A DNA stretch of 64,000 nt from positions 159,179-223,178 of the forward strand of contig CAYPNF010000008.1 in the NCBI GenBank assembly GCA_964411985.1. The letters are read 5' to 3'. Below are positions 51,850-60,127 of this stretch, in pieces. Numbering within the stretch: the first letter of the stretch is position 1; the number at the start of each line of letters is the position of its first letter. Origin of the DNA: CAYPNF01 sp964411985 (GTDB lineage: Bacteria > Verrucomicrobiota > Verrucomicrobiia > Limisphaerales > J093). Made by a program: the position numbers and the translations under genes. The notes beneath the pieces were generated by a model. That model was not told where the DNA came from and searched no databases. It saw only the letters and a program-made list of their open reading frames with translations.

Positions 51850-52236
51850 CGAACTTGGCAGGAGGCGAGACCAGCCTGCCGCGTACCGGGCGCGAGCTAT
51901 GCGGTTTGTTGGCGATACTTGGGAAGGTACGGACCGTTCCAAAGGCGACGTCCACGATGCGCTTTGCGGGCGCACTCCAGGATGATCTTCGCCTTTCGGC
52001 GTGCAATTCCACATACGGTCAGCGCCATCTACTTGCCCTTGTGTCCTACCCGTTGAGAAACGTTTTCTGGCTCGACACCAGGTTATCACGCTTGGAGCAC
52101 TTACCAGGGGGTGGTTCAGAGTCGCCCTCGGGTCGGAAGCGGTAAAGTTCATGAGGAAACAGGAAGGGAAAGCCTCTTCATGGCCCTTCCTTTCTTCATG
52201 GTTGGCTTTACCTTTTCATCCTCCCGGCCGCCGCCG
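51850..52236. other. Gap between convergent GNAT and glycosidase genes
   Basis: These 387 bases lack a convincing gene. The main feature is the hairpin at 52161-52191. The frames across this stretch are Arg/Ser/Pro-rich, as expected of non-coding GC-rich DNA. Confidence 0.5.
52161..52191 (-). terminator. Terminator-like inverted repeat after the glycosidase operon
   Basis: AGGAAGGG and CCCTTCCT form a perfect 8-bp stem around a 15-base loop, about 45 bases past the operon's last stop. The tract on the minus strand after the stem is GTTTCC, a weak T-run. On the plus strand TTCTT follows, so it might serve both directions. Confidence 0.45.
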
Positions 52237-54840
52237 CTATCGTTCTTGTGCCTTTCGGACGAGGACCATGGCGCATTCCCGACGGATGGGGACACGAAGG
52301 ATCCATTCGCCTTTCTCCTGCCGTGCTACCACGGGGCGGGCCGGAGGGCCTCCTGGAAGCAGGGCGTCGAAGAGCAGGGGGGACTGGGGAAGTCCCTTGG
52401 GACGACGGAGCTTGATTGTCACCTCGGGGCCCTGCCCCGCCATCATGACGGGGATCACCCAGCCCGCCGGAGTCTCGAAAATATTCACCAGGGCTGTCCC
52501 TTTCACCATCTCTACGCGGCGCGATTCCAGCACCCACTTTCTTCCCCGGAGTTGATCAAAGAGAGGACCGTAATCCTGGTAAAGAGCGTCGACACGAGGG
52601 CTCGGGTGGATGGTGTGGTCATTGGCGGGAAGCGGTGCGGTGGGGAATACTCCCAGGTACAAGTGGCGCTGAAAGAAAGCGTCGGGGTCCGGGTTCAGGG
52701 TTTCCTCCGAAGGGGTCCAGGCGATGCACGGTTTCAAAACAGTCTGCAGGGCTGCTCCATTCAGGTCTGTGCCGTCCTGGCCGAACTCGTGGTAGATGCC
52801 GTCCACGTGCCGCAAGGTGTCGGTGCGGTTGACCAGGGGATTCACAAAGACCACTTTGCCGCCTTGGTGGAAGATGGGGCCGAGCTCGCCCATCAGGCTG
52901 CGCCAGGAGTTCAGGAGTGATCTGGAGGGGCGGTCCGCCTTCCAGCTCGCTCCGTCATCGGCCTCGAAATTGTAGAGCCTCAGCCAATCCAGGCGGTCGA
53001 TGCAAATTCCAGCGGAGTCGGGGAGTTTATCGACGTGGTGCCGCGCCTGGTCCAGGAGAAAGTTACGGTATCCTGGCGCTCCGCAGTCCATGACGATGCA
53101 CCCTTCCCAAGACGGGTGAGTGCGGCCTTGCAGATCGCGGAGAATGCCGTCCGCCACAGGCCCTTGGAGCATGTTGTGCGGGTTTTTCCATTGGTCCGCC
53201 GGGGTGAGGGATGGGTCCTTCTCCTTGGGTAACCCGGTGACGCCTCCGAATTCGGTGACGTTAAAGTAATTCAGAACCTGGAATCCCATGGAGCGCATGC
53301 GCCGGGAGTAATCCGCCAGCTGGCGGATTGAAGTCGTGTTGCCTTTGAGGAAGCGCGGGTACGGTTCGGTATCGGAAATCTCGGGCAAAAACATCCCCAT
53401 GTAAGGGAAGTCGTAACTGGCCTTCCAATTGACGCGGAATCCCATGCGCTTGAGTTTGCGGGCGTCCAACTCTCCTTCGGAATCCGAGTAGGCGCCCAGA
53501 CCAGCCACGTCAAAAGCCTTGGAGTTGGGTGGAATGAAATACTCGCGGTAATTACGGGTGAGCCAGGCCAGGCCGGGCCGCCAATCGGCCTCGTGAGGCA
53601 CCAAGTGGGTCACCAGTCGCACTGGACGATCGGCAGAAATGCGCAGGTCATTCCTTGAGACCAGCAGATCTCCCGCGGGAGTGGTGGTCAGTGACACTTC
53701 CAGCAGGGGATCTTCGGGCGATAACACCAGGCTCACAGCGGAGTTCGCTTTGGGATTGAGCACCGTTGCCACGGGAACGAAGAAGCGGTTGGGATCATTC
53801 GCTTCGTATCCTCCCGGGCTGACGTGTTCGGACCAGGGCACGGTTCCGTAGTACCACCTTCGGGCCTGGAAGGGGCGGGGAGTCAGCGGGTCCCTCCATC
53901 CGTCACGGCGTCCGTCCGGATCCGCCCAAGCAGTCCAAAACTGCAGGCTTTCGGCGGCATGATGCACGAACCGGCTTTCGATCCCGGTGCTCCACGGTTT
54001 GCCAGTGCCGAGAACCTCGATCTCCCACCGGACGGACTCACGCACCACTTGAAAACGGTCCACAACCCATGCCGAACTTCCTGAACCGCGGTGGGTCACT
54101 TGCCTTCGGAATTCAATGCTACCATCGGCAAGCAGGGAACTCGTCACCGGTCCCGAATTGGTGCAGCCGCGGAGCAGGGTACGGCTGCAAAAGGCGGGTT
54201 GAGAAAGGCTCTTCCCGTAGCCTCTCCCGGTCAGCGTCCCATCCTCTCCAAGGGCCAGGTCGAGGTTCCCCGCTCGGATCTGGTATCGCGCCGCGGTCGA
54301 TTCCTTTGGAACGGCGGTCAGGGAACCACCGGTCAGAACGGGTTCCGCCCAATCTGCGTGATCTGCGTTGATTCCGTCGCCTGCATCGGTGGCCAGGAGC
54401 TCCAATTCTTCGATCCCGGTGATGTCTACGTCGATCCGCTTGGCTGTCATGCCTGGTCGCATGACGCCGCTGTTATAGAGCTCAGTTCCGTCTGCCAGGA
54501 CTTGGAACACGACGCTGCCTTCCGGGTGGTTGACCATGGCGTCGTCGACTCCGACCCATGCCTCTAGCCTCTGGTATCGCTGCCCGAGCCAGTATTGGAG
54601 ATGGCTGTTCGCATGGGTGCCTAGCCCGTGGGAAAACTCTCTGCCCGCAATCCGCAGCCCTTGGCTTGTAACGCTGAGGTTGGCTTGCAGGGAACCCCAG
54701 CCTTGCCTGCTGGAGATCGGCGGGAGATTTTGCAGGGGGGTTCGCAATACCGATGAGGATGGTTCGGCTGCCGAACACGCAAGCCATGCAAGAACAACCA
54801 TCGCCAGCGAGAATCGGTGTTGGATCAGGGAAGAGCGCAT
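52237..54840 (-). CDS. NPCBM-domain putative glycosidase, secreted
   Basis: The 867-residue protein has a signal peptide from the ATG at 54840 (h-region about 10-22, cut near CSAAEP); the frame extends upstream without similar support. An NPCBM domain (about 35-150) shows GREFSHGLGTHANSHLQYWL and WVGVDDA. A beta-sandwich follows, and from about residue 440 a TIM-barrel-like part has GFQVLNYFNVTEFGG, a possible acid in CIDRLDWLRLYNFEADDG and YHEFGQDG. It looks like a galactose- or related sugar-specific glycosidase, but the family is not recognised. It is the last gene of the operon that starts at 57403. Activity is inferred. Confidence 0.72.
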   Translation of the reverse strand: MRSSLIQHRFSLAMVVLAWLACSAAEPSSSVLRTPLQNLPPISSRQGWGSLQANLSVTSQGLRIAGREFSHGLGTHANSHLQYWLGQRYQRLEAWVGVDDAMVNHPEGSVVFQVLADGTELYNSGVMRPGMTAKRIDVDITGIEELELLATDAGDGINADHADWAEPVLTGGSLTAVPKESTAARYQIRAGNLDLALGEDGTLTGRGYGKSLSQPAFCSRTLLRGCTNSGPVTSSLLADGSIEFRRQVTHRGSGSSAWVVDRFQVVRESVRWEIEVLGTGKPWSTGIESRFVHHAAESLQFWTAWADPDGRRDGWRDPLTPRPFQARRWYYGTVPWSEHVSPGGYEANDPNRFFVPVATVLNPKANSAVSLVLSPEDPLLEVSLTTTPAGDLLVSRNDLRISADRPVRLVTHLVPHEADWRPGLAWLTRNYREYFIPPNSKAFDVAGLGAYSDSEGELDARKLKRMGFRVNWKASYDFPYMGMFLPEISDTEPYPRFLKGNTTSIRQLADYSRRMRSMGFQVLNYFNVTEFGGVTGLPKEKDPSLTPADQWKNPHNMLQGPVADGILRDLQGRTHPSWEGCIVMDCGAPGYRNFLLDQARHHVDKLPDSAGICIDRLDWLRLYNFEADDGASWKADRPSRSLLNSWRSLMGELGPIFHQGGKVVFVNPLVNRTDTLRHVDGIYHEFGQDGTDLNGAALQTVLKPCIAWTPSEETLNPDPDAFFQRHLYLGVFPTAPLPANDHTIHPSPRVDALYQDYGPLFDQLRGRKWVLESRRVEMVKGTALVNIFETPAGWVIPVMMAGQGPEVTIKLRRPKGLPQSPLLFDALLPGGPPARPVVARQEKGEWILRVPIRRECAMVLVRKAQER

Positions 54841-54883
54841 GGTGGTTGGGGTTTCCAAGAGTGGTCCAATGGATCGGGGGGAA

Positions 54884-56731
54884 TCAAGGACCGAGCTGGA
54901 CGCGATAGAAACGCTGCGGAAGCGTGCCCGAGTGCCCATCGCTCCAAGCGAAAGGCAAAAGTGTGCCGTTGGTGACGAAGACTGTCAGCCAATCCGGGGA
55001 GGGCGCGAGCCGGTTGGCAGCTTGGATTTGGAACGAGGCGGAGGTGGTGTCCGCTGGGTCGCTGCCCACTACGAAAGCGTAGCGTCCGTCATCGAAGCGG
55101 GTGCTGTGCAAACGAGGGGGTGAACCCGCAGTTCGGAATTCGGCCGTGGTCGGAGCCCAAGCTTCGGCGGTGGCGCTGTGGGCGCGATAGCGATAGAAAT
55201 ACGTTGTGGACGTCTCAAGCTCCGATAATGCGAACGGAAACCGCGAAGGGGCAAAGTGGGTGTTGAGACCCAGGTCCACACTATGCTCCCACGCAGCGGT
55301 ATTGGTGCCTCCATCCGTCTTTCCCCAGTAAAGCCATACTCTCGCTTGTTCGTCGCCGTAAACGCCTTGGACGAGTGTGCCGTCAACGTTCGCCCCCTTT
55401 TCCGTTACCGCAGAGGGAGCCTCGTTCGAGATCGAGAGGCTGATAGGGCTGGGGATGGTTTTGATCAAAGAAGGGGAGAGCAGCGCGCCGAACTCGATTT
55501 CCGTGGGCAATCGTCCCTTTTCCTCTCGGAACCTGGCTATCTGGAGACGAGCCAAATTGGCATAACGAGCGTGGAGCTGAAAGCAGGCGGTCTTTTGGCC
55601 GGATGAGTCGATCAGCCAATAGGACCGGTTTGGCTCATTATTGTAGATCTCCCAGAAGAGAATGAACCGAGGCCCCCAATGGAGCAGGTTGCGGATGTAA
55701 GAACGTGTGCGCGGTTCTTGTTGGGCCGAACTGAGGCTGCCGCCCCAGCCATATTCGCCGATGATGACTCGCCGTCCCGGAATCACGCCCGCCTTGTTTG
55801 TGGAGAGTTGGGAGTCAATGTAGTCCAATGTCCGTACCAGTTCCGAGGCGGTCAGGTCTTGACCATCGTAGGAGGACCAGGAGACGAAATCGAGATTGGT
55901 GACGGCGGGCAAAACCTGGTTGACCAATCGCTGGTTGTTCTTGGGGCCGTTCAGCATCGCGTCCCGGACTCGGTTGACTTCGGCGTAGACATAGACGTTG
56001 ACGTTCGTATGCGGCGTGGTGCGGTTCGCATCATCCACAGCTTGTTGCCGCGTGTTCAGCCAATCTCGCATGCCTTGGATCGCCGTGGGGGAAGGATTGG
56101 TCGTGGTGTTGTAGTTGGGGAGAAGGTACCAGTCGCCTTCCCAGTGTCCGAGGTAGAAGTTCTTCCCTGTCCCTTCATACGTGAGGAGCAAATGGCGGGT
56201 GAGCGCGTAAAGTTCATCGTATTCCTTTTGACGTTCAGAGGCGGACATGCCATCCGCCCAATAGGTGTCGCCGCCGGTGGTGAGACCGTAAGCCCACACC
56301 AGGAGGTGGCGAAAGGGCATGTCCAGCACGCGGCGATAGGAAGGCTCGTCGCGAGCGAGGGCGGTCAGACTCTTGATGTCCGACGGCAGGGTGATGCGGT
56401 ATTGTCGGCTCGTGTCGCGTCCCAGATAGAATTTGATGATGTCGCTTCCCGTGCTTCGGATGGCTTCGGCCGTTTCCACGAGGACGGTGTTGGTGGTAAA
56501 TTGGTAGAGTGCGCCAAAGGTCTGGGTGCCCACCCGGATGTTGTAGGCATCCACCTCCGGAGTGGAGAGCGATGCGGCGGTGCAGAGGAGTGTTGTGTTG
56601 AGGAGCAGGGCTAGGCCGGCCAGAATGGAGCGCCCTTGCCTGCCAAGGAGCGTACCAGAGTCCGCCAGGTCTTGGAGTACGGCGGGAAGCGAAGCGCCAC
56701 GCCGGCCATTTCGATCTTGGTTCAGGTTCAT
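54884..56731 (-). CDS. Secreted TIM-barrel protein with fibronectin-like C-terminal part
   Basis: The 615-residue protein has a hydrophobic signal segment at about residues 36-52. The main domain (about 55-410) looks like a clan GH-A-type barrel: VNVYVYAEVNRVRDAM near its middle and IIGEYGWGG, a candidate nucleophile strand, later, then FILFWEIYNNE. A fibronectin-like domain (about 440-535) and a C-terminal strand domain ending RFYRVQLGP follow. A GGAGGG ribosome site lies ten bases before the first ATG. It is the middle gene of three (gaps of 24 and 43 bases). Substrate unknown; not assigned to a glycosidase family. Confidence 0.68.
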   Translation of the reverse strand: MNLNQDRNGRRGASLPAVLQDLADSGTLLGRQGRSILAGLALLLNTTLLCTAASLSTPEVDAYNIRVGTQTFGALYQFTTNTVLVETAEAIRSTGSDIIKFYLGRDTSRQYRITLPSDIKSLTALARDEPSYRRVLDMPFRHLLVWAYGLTTGGDTYWADGMSASERQKEYDELYALTRHLLLTYEGTGKNFYLGHWEGDWYLLPNYNTTTNPSPTAIQGMRDWLNTRQQAVDDANRTTPHTNVNVYVYAEVNRVRDAMLNGPKNNQRLVNQVLPAVTNLDFVSWSSYDGQDLTASELVRTLDYIDSQLSTNKAGVIPGRRVIIGEYGWGGSLSSAQQEPRTRSYIRNLLHWGPRFILFWEIYNNEPNRSYWLIDSSGQKTACFQLHARYANLARLQIARFREEKGRLPTEIEFGALLSPSLIKTIPSPISLSISNEAPSAVTEKGANVDGTLVQGVYGDEQARVWLYWGKTDGGTNTAAWEHSVDLGLNTHFAPSRFPFALSELETSTTYFYRYRAHSATAEAWAPTTAEFRTAGSPPRLHSTRFDDGRYAFVVGSDPADTTSASFQIQAANRLAPSPDWLTVFVTNGTLLPFAWSDGHSGTLPQRFYRVQLGP

Positions 56732-56755
56732 CTTCTATGGACCCTCCAGCCCTCT

Positions 56756-57403
56756 CTACTTGGGGCCGAAATCGAAGTCATCGAATAGCGTGACACTATC
56801 CGCTTTGGTCCAGAGCCCCACCATGCCGGCATCGGTGAAGGTGGAGTCCTCGACTTCGAACAGTTTTTCCCCGTTGAGCGCGACCTCAAACTTCGGGCCG
56901 TTGAACGACACGCTGAGGGTCTGCCAGACGCCCGGCGGGACCTCTTTCTTCACACCGTACCCGCCTTTGCGCCCGACAATGTCGAGCGAGGAACGTTTTC
57001 CTTGTACCGTTTTGTAGAGGACAACGTTCCCCTCAAGGGCATTGGCTCTGCTTACATAGTAGTTGTCGGCATCCTTGGCTCTCCAGATAACCCCAGCGGC
57101 CTGGTCGTCCTTTCCTGAGATGGCCTTAAAGCGCACTTGGACGTGACCGTCTCGAAGGGAAGCCCCCTTCAGCAAGCAGAGGGGATAGTCGGCGACCCCC
57201 GACTGTTCCAGCACATTCTTGCCTGAAGGGGCTGAGGAGTCGGCTTTGACCTTCCAAACTGGAGTGCCTTTGCCGGTTTGGGTGGAGAGCCAGCCAGTGG
57301 GAATTTGTCCGACGGCAGTGGTATCGAAGTTTTCGAGAGCGAGACTGGGCAGAGTACCGCAAAGAAAGCCCGTCCCCAGCAGCAAGAGGCAAGAGAATCG
57401 CAT
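56756..57403 (-). CDS. Secreted DUF1080/LamG-like (concanavalin-type) protein
   Basis: The 215-residue protein has a signal peptide (cut near SLALEN) and one jelly-roll domain of the 3-keto-disaccharide-hydrolase/DUF1080 type: DGHVQVRFKAISG, AGVIWRAKDADNYYVSRANAL, WQTLSVSFNGPKFEVALNGEKLFEVED and a last strand TLFDDFDFG. Members bind or cleave glycans. It is the first gene of the three-gene glycan operon and lies 174 bases downstream of the helicase gene. It is small, so binding rather than catalysis may be its job. Confidence 0.82.
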   Translation of the reverse strand: MRFSCLLLLGTGFLCGTLPSLALENFDTTAVGQIPTGWLSTQTGKGTPVWKVKADSSAPSGKNVLEQSGVADYPLCLLKGASLRDGHVQVRFKAISGKDDQAAGVIWRAKDADNYYVSRANALEGNVVLYKTVQGKRSSLDIVGRKGGYGVKKEVPPGVWQTLSVSFNGPKFEVALNGEKLFEVEDSTFTDAGMVGLWTKADSVTLFDDFDFGPK

Positions 57404-57577
57404 GACTCAAATTGTGGTATGAGTCAGCGGGGAAAACCAACGAAAAAGTTGCGGTGGGTCAGGGCAGCGAGGGTTCCCCCACTGCCCTTTCGAGGTTCGA
57501 TGAGCTCGTGAGAGCCTGCGCGCCAGCCCTCCATGGTTGGACAGACCAGAGATCGATGGCTCAACGAGGAGAAAAAC

Positions 57578-58897
57578 CTAGCGGTGCCAGCGCCTGCCCG
57601 ACTTCGAGCTTGGGTGGCGATGGACCGGTTGGTGCTGAATCGCGCGTATGGAGCGGGCGTTGGCCTCGGCCGGGCTGGTACTCCGTCTTTTCCCGGTGTT
57701 TCTAGAGGGGCGCTGCTGCTGCCTGCCGCTTTGCTGTCCCTCTTGCTGGGGTGGGGCGGGGGCGGAGTAGTCAAACCCTTCGGCGCGCTTGCGCACGATT
57801 CCGCGTCCGATGAATCTTTCGAGGGTACGCAGGGCACTTTGGTCCTCGGGGGTGACGAAACTGATGGCGTCCCCCACGGCGTGGGCTCGCCCGGTGCGGC
57901 CAATCCGATGGACGTAGTCCTCCGAGTGAGCCGGGAAATCGTAGTTCACCACATGGGAGATGCCGTCCACGTCAATGCCGCGTGAGGCGATGTCGGTGGC
58001 CACCAGCACCCGGGTGAGGCCTGATTTGAAATTCTTGAGCGCCTTGAGTCGCTGGTTTTGCGAGCGGTTGGCGTGCATGGCCTCGGTCTTAATGCCCTGG
58101 CTCTCCAGGTTCCGTGCGAGGCGGTCAGCACCGTGTTTCATCCGGCAAAAGATGAGCACCATGTCCAGCTTCTCGTCGCGCAGCAAGTTCACCAGCAACG
58201 GAAACTTCAAGTGCTTGGGCACCTCGTATACGAGTTGCGTCACGGTTTCCGCCGGGTTGGCGCGGCGCCCGATCTGCACGATCCGCGGGGCATGTTGAAA
58301 GTCGCGAGCCACGGTTTCGATTTCTTTGGAGAGCGTGGCGGAGAAGAGCAGGGTCTGCCGTTTCGACGGCAGTTGGCGCACGATCCGTCGAATGTCGGGA
58401 AGGAACCCCATGTCGAGCATGCGATCGGCTTCGTCCAGCACCAGGTATTGCAGGGCGGTAAAATCAGCGACACCACGGTTCATCAGGTCCATGAGCCGTC
58501 CGGGCGTGGCGACGACGATTTCGACGCCGCTGCGAAGGGCTTGGATTTGAGGTTGTTCACCCACGCCGCCGAAAACTTTGGCGACCTGCACCGACAGATA
58601 CTTTGAGTAAATGCGGATGTTTTCCTCGATTTGAACAACCAGTTCGCGGGTGGGAGCCAGGATAAGAACCTGGGTGCGATGCTGTCGGTGAGGGGACGGT
58701 TGACTCGTGAGGCGGGTCAGGATGGGGAGAACGAAAGCGGCGGTCTTACCCGTGCCCGTTTGGGCGATTCCGATTAAGTCGTGACCGGCGAGGACGGGAG
58801 GAATGGCGGACGTCTGGATGGGAGTCGGTTCAGTGTAACCGGCATCCTGAACGGCTCTCAGAATGTTACTTCCGAGGCCTAAATTGCGAAAAGGCAT
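57578..58897 (-). CDS. DEAD-box RNA helicase (RhlE-like)
   Basis: The 439-residue ATP-dependent RNA helicase has all motifs: Q motif PTPIQ, motif I AQTGTGKT (to residue 52), Ia PTREL, motif II DEAD (155-158), motif III SAT (186-188), and HRIGRTGR in the second RecA domain. The C-terminal tail of about 65 residues is Gln/Arg/Pro-rich and basic, as in RhlE-type enzymes, and should bind RNA. It lies 54 bases downstream of infA on the same strand, so translation initiation and RNA unwinding may be co-expressed. Substrate RNAs unknown; ribosome assembly or cold response is likely from the family. Confidence 0.95.
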   Translation of the reverse strand: MPFRNLGLGSNILRAVQDAGYTEPTPIQTSAIPPVLAGHDLIGIAQTGTGKTAAFVLPILTRLTSQPSPHRQHRTQVLILAPTRELVVQIEENIRIYSKYLSVQVAKVFGGVGEQPQIQALRSGVEIVVATPGRLMDLMNRGVADFTALQYLVLDEADRMLDMGFLPDIRRIVRQLPSKRQTLLFSATLSKEIETVARDFQHAPRIVQIGRRANPAETVTQLVYEVPKHLKFPLLVNLLRDEKLDMVLIFCRMKHGADRLARNLESQGIKTEAMHANRSQNQRLKALKNFKSGLTRVLVATDIASRGIDVDGISHVVNYDFPAHSEDYVHRIGRTGRAHAVGDAISFVTPEDQSALRTLERFIGRGIVRKRAEGFDYSAPAPPQQEGQQSGRQQQRPSRNTGKRRSTSPAEANARSIRAIQHQPVHRHPSSKSGRRWHR

Positions 58898-58951
58898 GAT
58901 TTGCGAAAAAGTGACTTGGGATCCCGAAGGAGCAGGGGAAGAGGAGGGGGA

Positions 58952-59167
58952 CTATTTCAACCGCCACGTAATCCGAGCCTTGTTCAGGTCGTACGGCGAC
59001 ATCTCCATCTTGACGCGGTCACCGACGGCAATGCGAACCCATCGCTTGCGCATCTTGCCGCAGATGGTGGCAAGCACGAGGTGTTTATTGCTGAGTTCAA
59101 CGCGAAACATCGTGCCGGGGAGCACCGAGGTTACGCAACCTTCTACTTCTATATGTTCTTCTTTCAT
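58952..59167 (-). CDS. infA: Translation initiation factor IF-1
   Basis: The 71-residue OB-fold protein matches IF-1: EGCVTSVLPGTMFRVEL, the GKMRKRWVRIAVGDRVKMEMSPYDL core and a final ARITWR. It binds the A site of the small ribosomal subunit during initiation. The usual neighbours (secY, rpmJ, rpsM) are absent, so this is a stand-alone infA, as found in several lineages. The gene is the first of a pair with the DEAD-box helicase. No strong Shine-Dalgarno sequence is seen before the ATG. Confidence 0.97.
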   Translation of the reverse strand: MKEEHIEVEGCVTSVLPGTMFRVELSNKHLVLATICGKMRKRWVRIAVGDRVKMEMSPYDLNKARITWRLK

Positions 59168-59566
59168 AGGTCGCTGGGGAATGGCTTGTGGTTCCCTTGA
59201 ATCCCGAAAATGGGATGAAACAAGTCTTTCCGCAGTGGCTTCCCGAGGACGGGAACGAAGCGATCAGGAACAAAACTCCTGAGTGGCTGACCATGCCTTT
59301 GAAAGAGACAAGCAATCTTACAGACGGTTCTATTATCTACGGTTTTGGGAAGATAGCAACAGCTATTCCTGGTACGTTTTATCGGCGATTCCTACCCAGA
59401 AACCTCCGATCCAACAGTGAATTCGCTATAAGTTTACCCATTTCTTGTGTTACATAGATTTCCTCTAAGGAATCTGGGGTTGGCGTGTCTTAGAGTACGA
59501 AGCGCAGGTTGGCAGTGTAGCTGAGTTTGGCATGGCTGCAAAACCCTCGGAACACTACACCGAAGC
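59168..59566. other. Divergent gap between infA and the sigma factor gene
   Basis: These 399 bases should contain promoters for both directions, but I found no close match to the housekeeping consensus. A short open frame at 59188-59457 has no recognisable features and is not called. Confidence 0.5.
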
Positions 59567-60127
59567 ATGGCCTTGGTAAGACCAGAGATAGGCGGCAAAC
59601 GACAGTCTGAGTCGATCTCAGACCTGTTCGAGGCATTGGAGTCTCCTCTGCTTGGGTATGCGATGCGTCTGGTATCGGATGTAGAAATGGCACAAGATAT
59701 TGTCCAGGAAGCATTTATGAAACTGCACCAGCAGTCTCAGGAAGTGCGCGAGCCCCGGAGTTGGCTGTACCGTACAGTGCATAACCTTGCCGCGAACCAG
59801 CTCCGCAAAGAATCGCGGTTGGTAAAACTCCCGGTCGCTGCTGAAGGGGAGGGGGCGCAAGGAGGACAGGCCGGGGACCCGGTCGACCTTCAACCCTTGC
59901 CGGACGAGCAGATCGCGCGTTGGGAAGGGGTGGGTTTGGTGCGTCTGGGGATGGCGAGCCTGGATGCCCGGAGCCGGGAGTTACTGAGGCTCAAGTTCCA
60001 CGAAGGGCTCTCCTACAAGGAGATCGGCACGAAGACGGGGCTCAGCGTCGGCAATGTGGGTTTTCTACTACACCATTCACTCAAAGCGCTGGCAGCCGAG
60101 CTTCAGAAAGCGGGGTTAGTACCATGA
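59567..60127 (+). CDS. ECF-type sigma-70 family RNA polymerase sigma factor
   Basis: The 186-residue protein has sigma region 2 (about residues 15-80, with DVEMAQDIVQEAFMKLHQQS and PRSWLYRTVHNLAANQLRK) and region 4 (about 120-180, LDARSRELLRLKFHEGLSYKEIGTKTGLSVGNVGFLLHHSLKAL). It is a short ECF factor. Its stop overlaps by 4 bases (ATGA) the start of the anti-sigma/VWA fusion, so the two are translated together and very likely form a pair. The first 15 residues are polar and specific to this protein. Target promoters unknown. Confidence 0.94.
   Translation: MALVRPEIGGKRQSESISDLFEALESPLLGYAMRLVSDVEMAQDIVQEAFMKLHQQSQEVREPRSWLYRTVHNLAANQLRKESRLVKLPVAAEGEGAQGGQAGDPVDLQPLPDEQIARWEGVGLVRLGMASLDARSRELLRLKFHEGLSYKEIGTKTGLSVGNVGFLLHHSLKALAAELQKAGLVP

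Noticed and set aside
59188..59457. An 89-codon plus-strand frame before the sigma factor gene
   Set aside because: No ribosome site or recognisable domain, and it lies where divergent promoters are expected.
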